This document shows positions 9,801 through 18,386 of a DNA stretch of 64,000 bases, one piece after another. The position numbers and the translations under genes are program-made. The DNA lies in the NCBI GenBank assembly GCA_018648265.1, contig JABGRN010000017.1:1-64000 (forward strand), given 5' to 3'. The notes under the pieces are model-generated. The model ran no database searches. It was not told the DNA's origin and worked only from the letters and a program-made list of their open reading frames with translations. The DNA is from Prolixibacteraceae bacterium (lineage in GTDB: Bacteria > Bacteroidota > Bacteroidia > Bacteroidales > Prolixibacteraceae). Within the stretch, counting starts at the first letter, position 1. Each line of letters starts with the position of its first letter.

Positions 9801-11790
9801 CGGCGGGGGTGGCAATACAACTTACAATTTTTACATTAATGTTGGTGGACAAGGATTCCCATTCGATATTATCGGAACAGACAAAGAGGGCAAAGAACAT
9901 CCCTTCAGGATGCCGCTGGCATTTATGGAAAATCGTATTGCACGCGACAAATCGTTGATGGAAGATGTTATTGAGGAGTATCAGGGAAAACAATCGGACG
10001 GTTACAACAAAGAGTATAATGAAGCTGATTTTTATGGTCAGGAAGTTGCCTATGCCGAATATCTGGTGGATGGCGATACCGCTTTCGAAACCGAAATGGT
10101 AAAATTCGATGCGCAAATTTATCCGGTTAATGGCGAAGGGGATTTAAAGTTTCACCCTAATATTAAGGAGGCAAAAGTATTTGTTAAACAAATCGACGAA
10201 TTGACCGGAGTTCGCGAACCAGCTACCATTGGACTGGAAGATGATGATAATAAGGGTGGTGTTTTTGCCCGGGTAATCAGCGACAGTGTTGTCGATTTTT
10301 CGGGTGGTTCCGATAAGTCAGGAGGTTTTATGGTGCCTAACATGGCTGTTTCAGGATTAAGCAAATTACAAGGCCCGGTTAGTGGAAATCTCGACGACCT
10401 CAAAGATCTATTATTTATCCCCGATGACTTTTTTAAAGCTTTCGAAGACTTGCCGGTGGCTAAAATTTTTGGCGTAATCGAAATTTTCGATCTTCTGTTT
10501 GGCGACATTGGTTCTCCATTTGATTTGGGGGGGAGTTTTGACGACATGATTGATGCTATTCAGAATATCAGAGAAGAAATTGACAACCTGAAAAACGAAA
10601 TTCTTTATCTCGAAAACCTTGTAGAAGAAGGGCAACAGGCTGTTGAAGACCAAATTGATGATCTGAAGCAAATGATAAAAGATAAGGTAAATGAATTGCT
10701 TTCCACACTCAACGATTCTATTCCTCGAATTCCAAACTTAAAATCCTATTTTACCGAAGAAGCATTTTATGCTGAATACAAATGGCAACCTCAACTTGGT
10801 GGTACTAAAATTGAAATTATTCCCAGCCTGTTGAATGTAAATGTAGATAACCCGTCGAACGCCCTTACAATAACTACAAAATTCGAAAAACCTTTTGATG
10901 CCGAAAAACCTGCTTCGATAAACGGTGTTGCCCGCTTCGAAAAATTTGGAATTGACATAGTTCCGCTGTTAATTGTTAATTTTAATTACCTTGAATTCAG
11001 GACTGGTTCCACCGATAAAACAGATGTTAAAGTTGATATTGACAAAAATGATCCCATCAAATTCCAGGGAGTACTTAATTTCGTTAACAACCTGCAAAGT
11101 ATTATTCCGTCAGGTGGATTTTCTGACGACGGACCTTACATCGACTTGAAACCCACAAGTGTTACGGCTGGTTTTAACATTAGCATTCCTAATGTTGAGG
11201 TTGGAATTTGTATGATTTCGAACATCAGTCTGGGGGCAAATGTTACATTGCCTTTTACCGGCGCACCTCTGACCCTGGGATTCAATTTCTGCAAACGTGA
11301 GAATCCGTTTATGCTCACTATTTCGTGTTTTGGTGGCGGAGGCTATTTTATGATGGTTACCACGTTGAAAGGAATCCAATCGATTGAAGCTGCTTTTGAA
11401 TTTGGTGCTGCCATGTCGTTAAATGTGGGAGTTGCATCGGGTGGGGTTTCTGCCATGGGTGGTTTCTACTACAAAATGGAAATTGTGGAAGATGAAGAAG
11501 TGACAACGCTTTCAGGATATTTGCGCTTAAATGGCCACCTTTCTATACTTGGGTTAATTTCAGTTTCGCTTGAATTCTACCTCGCTTTTAATGCCGTAAT
11601 TTATGCTGGCAAAGTTCAAAAGCTGGAAGGCGTTGCCACCTTAAAAGTTAAAGTTGAAGTACTTTTCTTTAGCAAAACTGTTTCAGTTTCGGTACGACGC
11701 GAATTAAAAGGTGCCGATGCAGACCCGAAATTTATTGAAATGATTGACCAGGACGACTGGCAGGAATACTGTCTCGCTTTCGCAAGTTAA
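6880..11790 (+). CDS. Giant exported protein of unknown function (first of a pair)
   Basis: I do not recognise a named family. The ATG at 6880 is preferred to the in-frame TTG at 6853 and gives 1636 residues. The N-terminus carries a twin-arginine type leader (GRRTFVKAMGLGALAW near residues 39-54), so export in folded form is likely. Visible parts, in order, are: a beta-rich region to about residue 395; a Lys/Thr/Gln-rich linker at about 398-470; more beta-rich sequence; a Gly-rich stretch with FYINVGGQGFPFDIIG near 980; and a charged coiled coil at about 1222-1290. Last comes a hydrophobic, amphipathic beta-strand domain (about 1440-1610), including FGGGGYFMM and EFGAAMSLNVGVASGGVSAM. That last domain looks membrane-active or strongly self-packing. 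A partner gene follows after 24 bases. No catalytic signature was found. Confidence 0.7.
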   Translation: MKFKYLNLKKARVLTTNNRESTQQYPGRRTFVKAMGLGALAWNPLVNSLKSITTDSLKFKLKNNQLKVYLNNILAWEISEKYFEPGFTIQLKQTKNNYSLTAKRLKLRQTDFGFSLKADIYNKNGPWEFDFNIPEFRFKQTGNFYHWLENTQPLTGKAHLQHEIAKLNPTEFICARGTFNLELEPNWKFNFSSSKNVQLSFNRHQYSTGRFVIQPQLNKTEKFLKSNLNGITLVSLPEFNDWKNFINNIDLIEGSFETKNHELPELCFALDHSKSGEKLFWIQNEGSLIQFQPEKVSESDIQLKQFFYYAEYLNNKQANSYISACLPENGTWINNSLGSFKIERDNKIPDFEAFGTDNNFDEIILEPRLRAFKPNIGGAIALNSVFQDPVKVRIIQPQKKVTTKSTLKSATTIQSTEKEQSNEKEVQKTSTRIPVKNLNIQRVPQKRPTREIQKNQPKINVEFDRVKFKPKRALSIKVLRPEDMVLLEFVFHNFNFTNKGQSPYLELDKTKEIGIVEIYFQSQHTLEEAYFESTPIPDPEGGSSETVRLPAKHLRARKSRLVYELPAGHEGFPLIMSELLDWTKFKLRVHPRAWIKIPTIKRIRKPSRVILDKRATVQANKNLKYLDTPSTEYGIKLAQNTKIKASNLDVYQENEVSKVLAPTTSSSIKMSFNTKTIKKISWKVEPIPELSTSIEAPTLMYISPNQTNDFYHKTEASFRDVEQIKINRQVLNTQLRVLDPLSTNKGEITELWHTRLGVKLKNGQTSGSALPHFKTIRALWADDADANYKVAKERNYPFMASLDANNRQKLVHTTSNYNIGFEPFPVPVNDLMLTTLGAYLDWHAFFDVPTPQDTDLNIIEWEHIATLGRDHFVKIVEEGYLFPFGHRAAVVKITERKFHPQTKAAVNRQRMFIVVLEKEILYSRNDPDGKFIEFPFQEIRIETNATPNIDNPEDTTLINVPSTSGIRRSARFSTGGGGNTTYNFYINVGGQGFPFDIIGTDKEGKEHPFRMPLAFMENRIARDKSLMEDVIEEYQGKQSDGYNKEYNEADFYGQEVAYAEYLVDGDTAFETEMVKFDAQIYPVNGEGDLKFHPNIKEAKVFVKQIDELTGVREPATIGLEDDDNKGGVFARVISDSVVDFSGGSDKSGGFMVPNMAVSGLSKLQGPVSGNLDDLKDLLFIPDDFFKAFEDLPVAKIFGVIEIFDLLFGDIGSPFDLGGSFDDMIDAIQNIREEIDNLKNEILYLENLVEEGQQAVEDQIDDLKQMIKDKVNELLSTLNDSIPRIPNLKSYFTEEAFYAEYKWQPQLGGTKIEIIPSLLNVNVDNPSNALTITTKFEKPFDAEKPASINGVARFEKFGIDIVPLLIVNFNYLEFRTGSTDKTDVKVDIDKNDPIKFQGVLNFVNNLQSIIPSGGFSDDGPYIDLKPTSVTAGFNISIPNVEVGICMISNISLGANVTLPFTGAPLTLGFNFCKRENPFMLTISCFGGGGYFMMVTTLKGIQSIEAAFEFGAAMSLNVGVASGGVSAMGGFYYKMEIVEDEEVTTLSGYLRLNGHLSILGLISVSLEFYLAFNAVIYAGKVQKLEGVATLKVKVEVLFFSKTVSVSVRRELKGADADPKFIEMIDQDDWQEYCLAFAS

Positions 11791-11814
11791 ATTCAGAAAT
11801 AAAGTTTATCAGAT

Positions 11815-14800
11815 ATGCCACAGGAAATAATTTTTACAACATTGCCGCACCTCAGAACAGAGATTAACGGCGAACAATTCCTTAAACTTTCGGTTTACAC
11901 AACCATTAAATTAACCACCGCAACTGATACCACGCTTGCGGAATTTGAAGATATTCTGAAATTCCCACATAAAATTTTGGATGCCGATTTCCAGTTCAGG
12001 TTAAACAACGGGACTATTCTTGATGCTGAACTAATTTCAGAAAATATCGACACCGAATTGTACGAGAATATTTTTCATTCTGATATTAAAGTTGATGATT
12101 TTAAGGACGAAGATTTATCGGTAAAAAACATCCACTCATTTCCCATAAAACACATCAACGATTTTGTGATGAAGAGTTATCGGGAAGTTGCAGTTGCAAG
12201 CGCCAAAAAATTGGTAAGTGCTGAAAAATTTGTTGATGAAACAAAATTTGGTGCCATTTCGAGGATGAAGCTTGATGTTCGTAATATTGAAGAAATTGAA
12301 TCTCCCCGAAGAAAAACAACTATAAAAGCAACCAACCTCTATTATAAAAACGACAACGACGACAGGGTTTTTAAAACTGAATTGAGAAGGAATAAATTCA
12401 AACAGTTTTCAAACCAAATGGATCCAAAAAGTGATTTTGTGCAACTGCGTCAGTTTCATAAAGTGGATAATAAAATTGCTTCGAGGCTGGAACCTGTAAA
12501 ACTGGAAAAACCACGTTTCGAATTTCACGATATTACAGCGGTAATTAATAGTTATCCGCAAATCTTACGAAAGTTGGGATTTGTACTCGATTTTTTAATT
12601 CCTTATAATTTAGCTATTCCAAATTCCGGAACAATAAGTTTGGTGATTAATTCACTTGAATTTGATGAAGAAGGTACCACTGTTTCGGTTCCGGCAACTG
12701 CATTCAGTATAACTTCGAATGGATTTTATATTGGTGACAAATCGAATACTGTTTTCAAGCAGGGATTTGTTAAAATTAATACCAACGAATTTTCGGTAGT
12801 GCAAATTGATGCCGATGGCACAGCCCTGAAAACACATAATATGGCAGAACAAAAAGTTCAGCAAATTGCCCGTTTTTATGAGGTTAAAGCAGAACTTATT
12901 CGCAGTAAAAACTTAAGGATTAAACAACTTGAGGAAGCTGAACCACCCGAAGATGAAGGATTACCATTTATGCGTTCTGCCGGAATTGCAATCACTAAAA
13001 ATGGAATGGCGCAGCATCTTTTTACCAGTGTGTCAAACAATATTCAAATCAAACAAAATTTTCTTGTTGCACCGATACAAACTGTGCAAATGAAACCCAG
13101 AACCATCCAACAGGTTCCAGGGAATATCCAGGATCTACAACAACAACCTTTGGTAAATGCAGCCTTAAAAATCAAACTGCCTGACACAGCATTTTACTCC
13201 ACCGATGTTATTCAAGGATACCGGATGGACATTTCGTATGATGATAATCCTACAAAATGGTACTCTTTACATCAGCGACAGGACGAATACACTTGGTTTG
13301 ACGAAAGTAACAACCCGTTTCCGGTTTCCGGTATTGAACCCGACGAAGGGTTTATTCAGCTTGGAATTGCAGAAGATCCGAACGATCCGGATGATGTTTT
13401 TGTTTCGGAAACACTTGCCCGTTGGGAAGGTTGGAGTCTTTCGGTGCGAAAACCTGGTTATGCAATTAACGAATCGGATGATTACGAATTGGAGTCTGGC
13501 GAAACGGAAAAAAAAGATTTTATTTATAAATCAAAGCTACAGGAAGTTCAAAAATACCAATTCGACCCGGATCTGGAATTTAAAGTGAATGCCCAGTCTA
13601 AAATTGTTACAGGAACATTGCCAAAATTAAGATTTGGAAAAGACTACCGTATCCGTGTTAGGGCAGTTGACCTTGCCGGGAACAGCTTACCTCTGGAACA
13701 TCAAAGTGAATCGCTGCTGGATACTGTCCGTTCAAATATTCGTTACATGCGTTACGAACCGCTTGCCAGCCCAATTGTTTTAGTCGGGAATGAACTAAAA
13801 GATGGAGAGTTCTTAGAAAGTTTGGTTGTTCGCAGCAATTTCGATCAGTCGGTAACAGATTATGAAGACGACCACATGGTTGGCGGACAGAAATTTGACG
13901 ACTATTCACAGCGCTTTTTCCTTCCTCCAAAAAACAGTCAATTAATGGCTGAAACACACGGAAAATTTGAACATGCTTTCCAAAACAATCCTGCAATTGC
14001 TCAGGAAGTTTATAATATTATTACTAGTCACGAAGAGTTGTATCAGCAAGATGAAAAGAATAAAGAAAAAATTTACCAGCCTTCGGATGTAGAAATAATT
14101 TACTTGCCAGATCCAATGGCTGCCGGTGTTTCGCTTTTTGTTGCTGATGGTTTCGAAAATACGCACACACAAGAATTCGAACCAAAAATGTTTAGTTTTT
14201 TTAGTAACAATGAAATTAAACCGGGGGACACAAATCTTGAAATTCCTATAAATTGGTACAACGCCGGGGTAATCAGGATCAGGCTTGAAGAAGGGGAACA
14301 AGATGTAAGATGGAATCCGTCGAATCAAATTTTTACGGTTTATCTACCAAAAGGAATTCGCACACGGATAAAGTTTAGCACATTCTGGCGCGAGGAAGAT
14401 TTAAAACAATTGTCGGCTATTTGGGAGATGATAAAAACTGAAAATCCGGGCAATATAAATGAATTGGAAAAAATGGCCACAACCGGTCAACATTGGATGG
14501 TCAGCCCGTCGCGTGAGTTCGAATTGGTTCATGCCGTGCAACAACCGGTTGATGCACCAATTATTAACGAACTAATCCCCGACCGTAATTACAACACTAC
14601 TTTTGCGTTAATAAATACCCAATTTGATATTCATGGCGAAAGTACGGAAAAAGTGGAATTCCAGGCAAAATGGACCGAACCACTGGATGATGGTATTTCA
14701 GTAAAAATTAAAGAAAAACAGGGACGAAACAGTATTCCTGATATTTCAATAAATTACCACGACGATGTAGTTACAAAAGGAACCATACCAAAACCGGAAG

Positions 14801-16233
14801 AAGTTATTGAGCCACCCATCGACAACCTGCAGGTTAGGCCAATTATGCGTTTTAAACCGAGGACTAAACAACAGTTTGAAGTGGATCCGCAACCCAAAGC
14901 ACGAAAAGTTAACCAGCTTTTTATAAGCCAAAATACAGCATTCAAACAGGTTGAGAAAATGAAGGTCTCGCCACAAAGGAATTTGGTTCAAAGAGTAAAA
15001 TACGATATTGATTCAACCAAATTCGGTTTTGTGAAACAGATGAACCTTCGGATACTTCCCCTTGAACATTATTTTGGAGATACAAAACACCGCTGGGTTG
15101 ATTACAAATTGGTAGCGTCGTCGAGGTATCGCGAATATTTCGATAAAATTTTAAAAGAATATCCTGAATCTAATACTAATCGCGAAAGTGAATGGGTAAA
15201 TCGTGTGAACATTTTAAGTTCTGCCCGTCCGAAAGCTCCGGTAATCGATTACATTGTTCCCACTTTTGAATGGCGCAAAACACAATCTGACGATGCCGTT
15301 CGTCACCAAAGAATGGGTGGTGGCCTGCGAATTTATCTTAAACGGCCCTGGTATTCCACAGGTGAGAATGAAATGCTGGCAGTGGTTTTACCTGATAGTA
15401 GAACAAATATCAGAACGCTGCGGATGGCTGCTCCGGGATATACAAATTATTATACTCATTGGGGAATCGATCCCATTTTATATGGTCAAAAGCCCGAGAA
15501 TGTTTCACCGCAAATTGCTGATTTCGGGATGAACCCAGTGGTGGATAATAAACTTCAATACCCCGACAAAGATGGAGTATTAACAAAAGTTGTTGCATAC
15601 CCGGTTCATTTTGATCAGGAGAGGCAACTTTGGTTTTGCGATCTGGCAATCGACCCGAACCAGATGTATTTCCCGTTTATAAAACTGCTTTTAGCCCGTT
15701 ATCAGCCATATTCTGTCCGGGAAGAGAATACCGATGTTTGCCTGTCGCCGGTAGTTGTGGCAAAAATGACACAACTGGTTCCTGAACGGCAAACTACCCT
15801 CAGGTTTAAAAAAGACGACCAGAATTCAAAATTCACAATAACTGTTGAAGGGACTATTTATAACCCCGGAAATGCGCAATATGGAAATTTCAATTTTTTA
15901 CGTATTTCGTTCTTAGACAGTGAAATTGCGCAACCAATTTATGGAATTATCGATGATGGGGTGAATAAAAAAAGGCTGGAGGAAGATGATGTAACCATCA
16001 GGATTTCAAGGAAAGAACTTTTACCAGAAAATAAATTTAAAGTAGAAAGGGAATTCAGATTACACAGAAACTACAAAACAGCTCCATTCCAGGTTATTAT
16101 TGAAGAATATGAACGCGGGCCAAATCGGATCCCTGATTTATCCGGGCAATATTCAGATCGCTTAGAGCAGTCGGAACAAACCGACCGGCTAATTTATGCA
16201 GATGTAATAAAAATTAACGAAGTGGATAAGTAG
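11815..16233 (+). CDS. Giant protein of unknown function (second of a pair)
   Basis: This 1472-residue protein starts MPQEIIFTTLPHLRTEINGE and has no signal peptide, lipobox or membrane segment, unlike its partner 24 bases upstream. It is mostly beta-rich, with many Asn, Asp, Gln and aromatic residues. A fibronectin-III-like strand pattern (DYRIRVRAVDLAGN) lies near residues 606-625. A highly patterned segment GGGLRIYLKRPWYSTGENEM lies near residues 1166-1186. Short basic/Gln-rich linkers occur near 420-460 and 1010-1060. I have an uncertain memory of similar large uncharacterised proteins in other phyla and cannot name them. The two genes are probably one transcript and may form a paired complex. 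A structural or adhesin-like role is inference only. Confidence 0.7.
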   Translation: MPQEIIFTTLPHLRTEINGEQFLKLSVYTTIKLTTATDTTLAEFEDILKFPHKILDADFQFRLNNGTILDAELISENIDTELYENIFHSDIKVDDFKDEDLSVKNIHSFPIKHINDFVMKSYREVAVASAKKLVSAEKFVDETKFGAISRMKLDVRNIEEIESPRRKTTIKATNLYYKNDNDDRVFKTELRRNKFKQFSNQMDPKSDFVQLRQFHKVDNKIASRLEPVKLEKPRFEFHDITAVINSYPQILRKLGFVLDFLIPYNLAIPNSGTISLVINSLEFDEEGTTVSVPATAFSITSNGFYIGDKSNTVFKQGFVKINTNEFSVVQIDADGTALKTHNMAEQKVQQIARFYEVKAELIRSKNLRIKQLEEAEPPEDEGLPFMRSAGIAITKNGMAQHLFTSVSNNIQIKQNFLVAPIQTVQMKPRTIQQVPGNIQDLQQQPLVNAALKIKLPDTAFYSTDVIQGYRMDISYDDNPTKWYSLHQRQDEYTWFDESNNPFPVSGIEPDEGFIQLGIAEDPNDPDDVFVSETLARWEGWSLSVRKPGYAINESDDYELESGETEKKDFIYKSKLQEVQKYQFDPDLEFKVNAQSKIVTGTLPKLRFGKDYRIRVRAVDLAGNSLPLEHQSESLLDTVRSNIRYMRYEPLASPIVLVGNELKDGEFLESLVVRSNFDQSVTDYEDDHMVGGQKFDDYSQRFFLPPKNSQLMAETHGKFEHAFQNNPAIAQEVYNIITSHEELYQQDEKNKEKIYQPSDVEIIYLPDPMAAGVSLFVADGFENTHTQEFEPKMFSFFSNNEIKPGDTNLEIPINWYNAGVIRIRLEEGEQDVRWNPSNQIFTVYLPKGIRTRIKFSTFWREEDLKQLSAIWEMIKTENPGNINELEKMATTGQHWMVSPSREFELVHAVQQPVDAPIINELIPDRNYNTTFALINTQFDIHGESTEKVEFQAKWTEPLDDGISVKIKEKQGRNSIPDISINYHDDVVTKGTIPKPEEVIEPPIDNLQVRPIMRFKPRTKQQFEVDPQPKARKVNQLFISQNTAFKQVEKMKVSPQRNLVQRVKYDIDSTKFGFVKQMNLRILPLEHYFGDTKHRWVDYKLVASSRYREYFDKILKEYPESNTNRESEWVNRVNILSSARPKAPVIDYIVPTFEWRKTQSDDAVRHQRMGGGLRIYLKRPWYSTGENEMLAVVLPDSRTNIRTLRMAAPGYTNYYTHWGIDPILYGQKPENVSPQIADFGMNPVVDNKLQYPDKDGVLTKVVAYPVHFDQERQLWFCDLAIDPNQMYFPFIKLLLARYQPYSVREENTDVCLSPVVVAKMTQLVPERQTTLRFKKDDQNSKFTITVEGTIYNPGNAQYGNFNFLRISFLDSEIAQPIYGIIDDGVNKKRLEEDDVTIRISRKELLPENKFKVEREFRLHRNYKTAPFQVIIEEYERGPNRIPDLSGQYSDRLEQSEQTDRLIYADVIKINEVDK

Positions 16234-16380
16234 AATTCTTTTATCGTAAACAAAAAGCTGTAGTTTTAAATACACAAAAAGTGTTGAAGATTACCAAATT
16301 TTACAAAACTCAATTAAAACCAACTTTGAAACAAAGTTGAAATTTTGATGGGTTGATGGAAAACAGGAATGTTTATGCTT

Positions 16381-16833
16381 TTATTTAACTTGTTTTACCT
16401 GTACTGCAGTAGGACCTTTTTGCCCCATTTCTACTTCAAAGCTAACGGCATTGCCTTCTTTTATTTCTTCCAGCAGATTGTTTACATGTACAAAAACACT
16501 TTCTTTAGTTTCCGAATCTTTAATAAATCCGTAACCTTTTGATTCGTTAAAAAAGGTAACTGTTCCTTTTCTAATCGGATCGGGTTTAAAAGAGGGATCA
16601 TCTTTAGGAACACTAATTGAAATGTCTTCAAGTTTAGTTTCCTTCTTTTTATCTGGATCGGGAGGTGTAGAAGTAATTCTTCCATTTTCATCTACGTAGG
16701 CAATCATATCGTCAAGACTGCTTTTTTTAACGTTGTCTTTTTTTGCCAGCCTATTCTTTTCTTTTTCTTTTCTCTTTTTTTCTTTTTTATTTCTAACTTC
16801 TTTTTTGTTGAATGTTTCTGGTGATCTACCCAT
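16381..16833 (-). CDS. Cold-shock-domain protein with charged N-terminal extension
   Basis: The last 65 or so of its 150 residues form a cold-shock OB fold that binds single-stranded nucleic acid. It starts KGTVTFFNESKGYGFIKD (RNP1-like) and continues with VFVHVNN (RNP2-like). The first half is extremely rich in Lys and Glu (MGRSPETFNKKEVRNKKEKK and onward) and looks disordered. That gives a two-part protein rather than the usual 66-70 residue CspA. It likely acts as an RNA chaperone. A second, short cold-shock gene lies about 310 bases upstream on the same strand. Its own -7 box (TACATTTG, 17061-17068) predicts a leader of about 220 bases. Confidence 0.85.
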   Translation of the reverse strand: MGRSPETFNKKEVRNKKEKKRKEKEKNRLAKKDNVKKSSLDDMIAYVDENGRITSTPPDPDKKKETKLEDISISVPKDDPSFKPDPIRKGTVTFFNESKGYGFIKDSETKESVFVHVNNLLEEIKEGNAVSFEVEMGQKGPTAVQVKQVK

Positions 16834-17145
16834 AATTTTAATTAATTTTTTTGTTATAAATTTTTGTTAACCAAGCCAACAGGCTTTTTCTTTATCTAAA
16901 AAAACATGCTTGAGGCTTAAAGTTGCAATCTAAAATTACAATTATTACTTTTAATACGAAATGGAAAATGAAAAGATTCCAGTTTTATAAATTCTCACTA
17001 TCCAAATTCAATTCTTGCCTACTTACTAGTGCCATTAAAATATGAAAATACATACGCCTGCAAATGTAAGTACAAAAAAAATGTTTTTCCTATTTACACT
17101 TAATTTATCGGAACTGGCAAGTTAAAATTCTCGATACTAAACGAT
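16834..17145 (-). promoter_or_regulatory. Long leader and -7 box of the extended cold-shock gene
   Basis: This is a gap of about 310 bases between the two cold-shock genes. TACATTTG on the minus strand (17061-17068) matches TAnnTTTG and would place the transcript start about 220 bases before the ATG. A small hairpin lies at 16873-16886 (aagcc...ggctt). A long structured 5' leader is typical of cold-shock mRNAs, but the thermosensing role here is inference. Confidence 0.4.
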
Positions 17146-17346
17146 TTAATTTACCGATTTTACATTAATTGCTGACGGACCTTTTTCGCCCTGTTGGGTT
17201 TCGAAAACAACTTCCTGGTTGGGTTGTAAGCCTGCAAATGAATCAGCTAATCCAGTTCGGTGGACAAATACATCTCCACCATTTTCCGATTCTATAAAAC
17301 CAAAACCTTTGGTTTCGTTGTACCATTTTACTTTTCCTTTTGTCAT
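17146..17346 (-). CDS. Cold-shock protein, CspA family
   Basis: This 66-residue single cold-shock domain has KWYNETKGFGFIESENGGDV near residues 7-26, covering RNP1, followed by FVHRTGL (RNP2). It ends with EKGPSAINVKSVN. It is full length for CspA-type RNA chaperones, which melt mRNA secondary structure. It lies on the same strand as the extended cold-shock protein. A -7 box at 17573-17580 predicts a leader of about 220 bases, nearly the same length as that of its neighbour. Induction by cold is plausible but not shown by sequence. Confidence 0.95.
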   Translation of the reverse strand: MTKGKVKWYNETKGFGFIESENGGDVFVHRTGLADSFAGLQPNQEVVFETQQGEKGPSAINVKSVN

Positions 17347-17961
17347 AATAATTGTTCTAAAAGTTATAACTGCTGTTGTTTTAACAACTTGTAATTCAGT
17401 TTGTTGAATTTTTTTTGATTATCCGGGACACTAACAAAAATGATAAGCTAAAAAATAAAATCCTGATAAAAACATGTCATTAAAAAAAGGATTTAAAAAA
17501 GAGAGGCTAAAATACTAATAACGAGACAAATATTAGTAAAAAACACGCAAATTTTTAAATCTGAATTTTTGTCAAAGATACGTTTTTATTTCAGGCATTT
17601 GTAATTTATCTGCTCTTTGCATTTATCTCGTGAGTAATTTTTGTGGTTTATACCAATTGTACTTTGAAATGCCGCATGGCAATTTCGAAGTTTATAATGG
17701 TTAATGCCGATACTACAACAAAGGAGTATGCTGAGTAAAACGAAAGTATGCGATATTTGGTTGTTAAATCGGTATTACTCAAAATTTCGAAATCTCTGCC
17801 ACAGTCTTTATTTTATTTTTCAGAATGATTTTAACGTTTTTATTTATTCCGAAATATTTTTTTAATGACAAACTGTATTTAAAAAATCAAACAAGGTATA
17901 AATGAAAAACCAATAATAAAGGGATTGAAATTCAAAACTGTATGACGGATTGGATAATTTT
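17347..17961 (-). promoter_or_regulatory. csp leader with -7 box; otherwise empty intergenic region
   Basis: A gap of about 615 bases. TATCTTTG on the minus strand (17573-17580) fits the -7 consensus and would give a leader of about 220 bases for the cold-shock gene. A small hairpin (gttg...caac) lies close to the start codon, near 17371-17384. From about 17600 to 17961 I see scattered short inverted repeats, such as tgagtaat near 17632 facing attactca near 17780. I see no gene there; this may be decayed sequence. Confidence 0.4.
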
Positions 17962-18228
17962 CTATTCGAAAGAATAATGTTTTTTAATGGCAGAATGAAT
18001 ATCCCAAACGCACTCTAATCCAGCGGGGAATGTAACAAAATCACCCGTTTTAATTGTGATGGCTTCAAATTCGGAAATGATAGTTGCTTCACCTTCTAAG
18101 ATTAGGCAATTTTCTGTTTTGTCGTAAAACCAGTCAAATTTATCTTCATCGTGTTCCCAAACTGGCCAGGAGTAAACTCCCTCTTCCTTTAATTCGTTTG
18201 GTTCTGGCTGTTCAACTTCTATCTTCAT
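17962..18228 (-). CDS. Small cupin protein (DUF861/EutQ-like)
   Basis: This is an 88-residue single cupin domain when started at MKIEVEQPEP; seven more codons are open upstream. The fold is indicated by the motifs GVYSWPVWEHDEDKFDWFY, CLILEGEATI and IKTGDFVTFPAGLECVWDI, which match the DUF861 cupin pattern of a beta-barrel with a conserved W-x-V-x-x-x near the end. The usual metal-binding His set is mostly replaced, so catalytic activity is doubtful and a small-ligand binding role is equally possible. The gene is divergent from the phosphoesterase lipoprotein gene. Confidence 0.8.
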   Translation of the reverse strand: MKIEVEQPEPNELKEEGVYSWPVWEHDEDKFDWFYDKTENCLILEGEATIISEFEAITIKTGDFVTFPAGLECVWDIHSAIKKHYSFE

Positions 18229-18386
18229 TTTCAATAATATTTTATGCAAAATTACAAAAGAATCTATTTTAAAGATTTAAATTTCAGACAAAAAGTAAAG
18301 TTCAATTAAAAAAAATACAAAATATTTTTTAGTTTTTTATACTCCCTTTTTAAAATTTGTATAATTTCAAAGCAAAAATAAATTTT

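Noticed and set aside
13205-13588. 127-codon plus-strand frame inside the second giant gene
   Set aside because: It is a different frame of the same strand inside an uninterrupted long gene, with no separate start signal.
17600-17961. Possible decayed mobile element with weak inverted repeats
   Set aside because: Matches such as tgagtaat/attactca are short and imperfect, with no flanking duplication, so it is not claimed as a feature.
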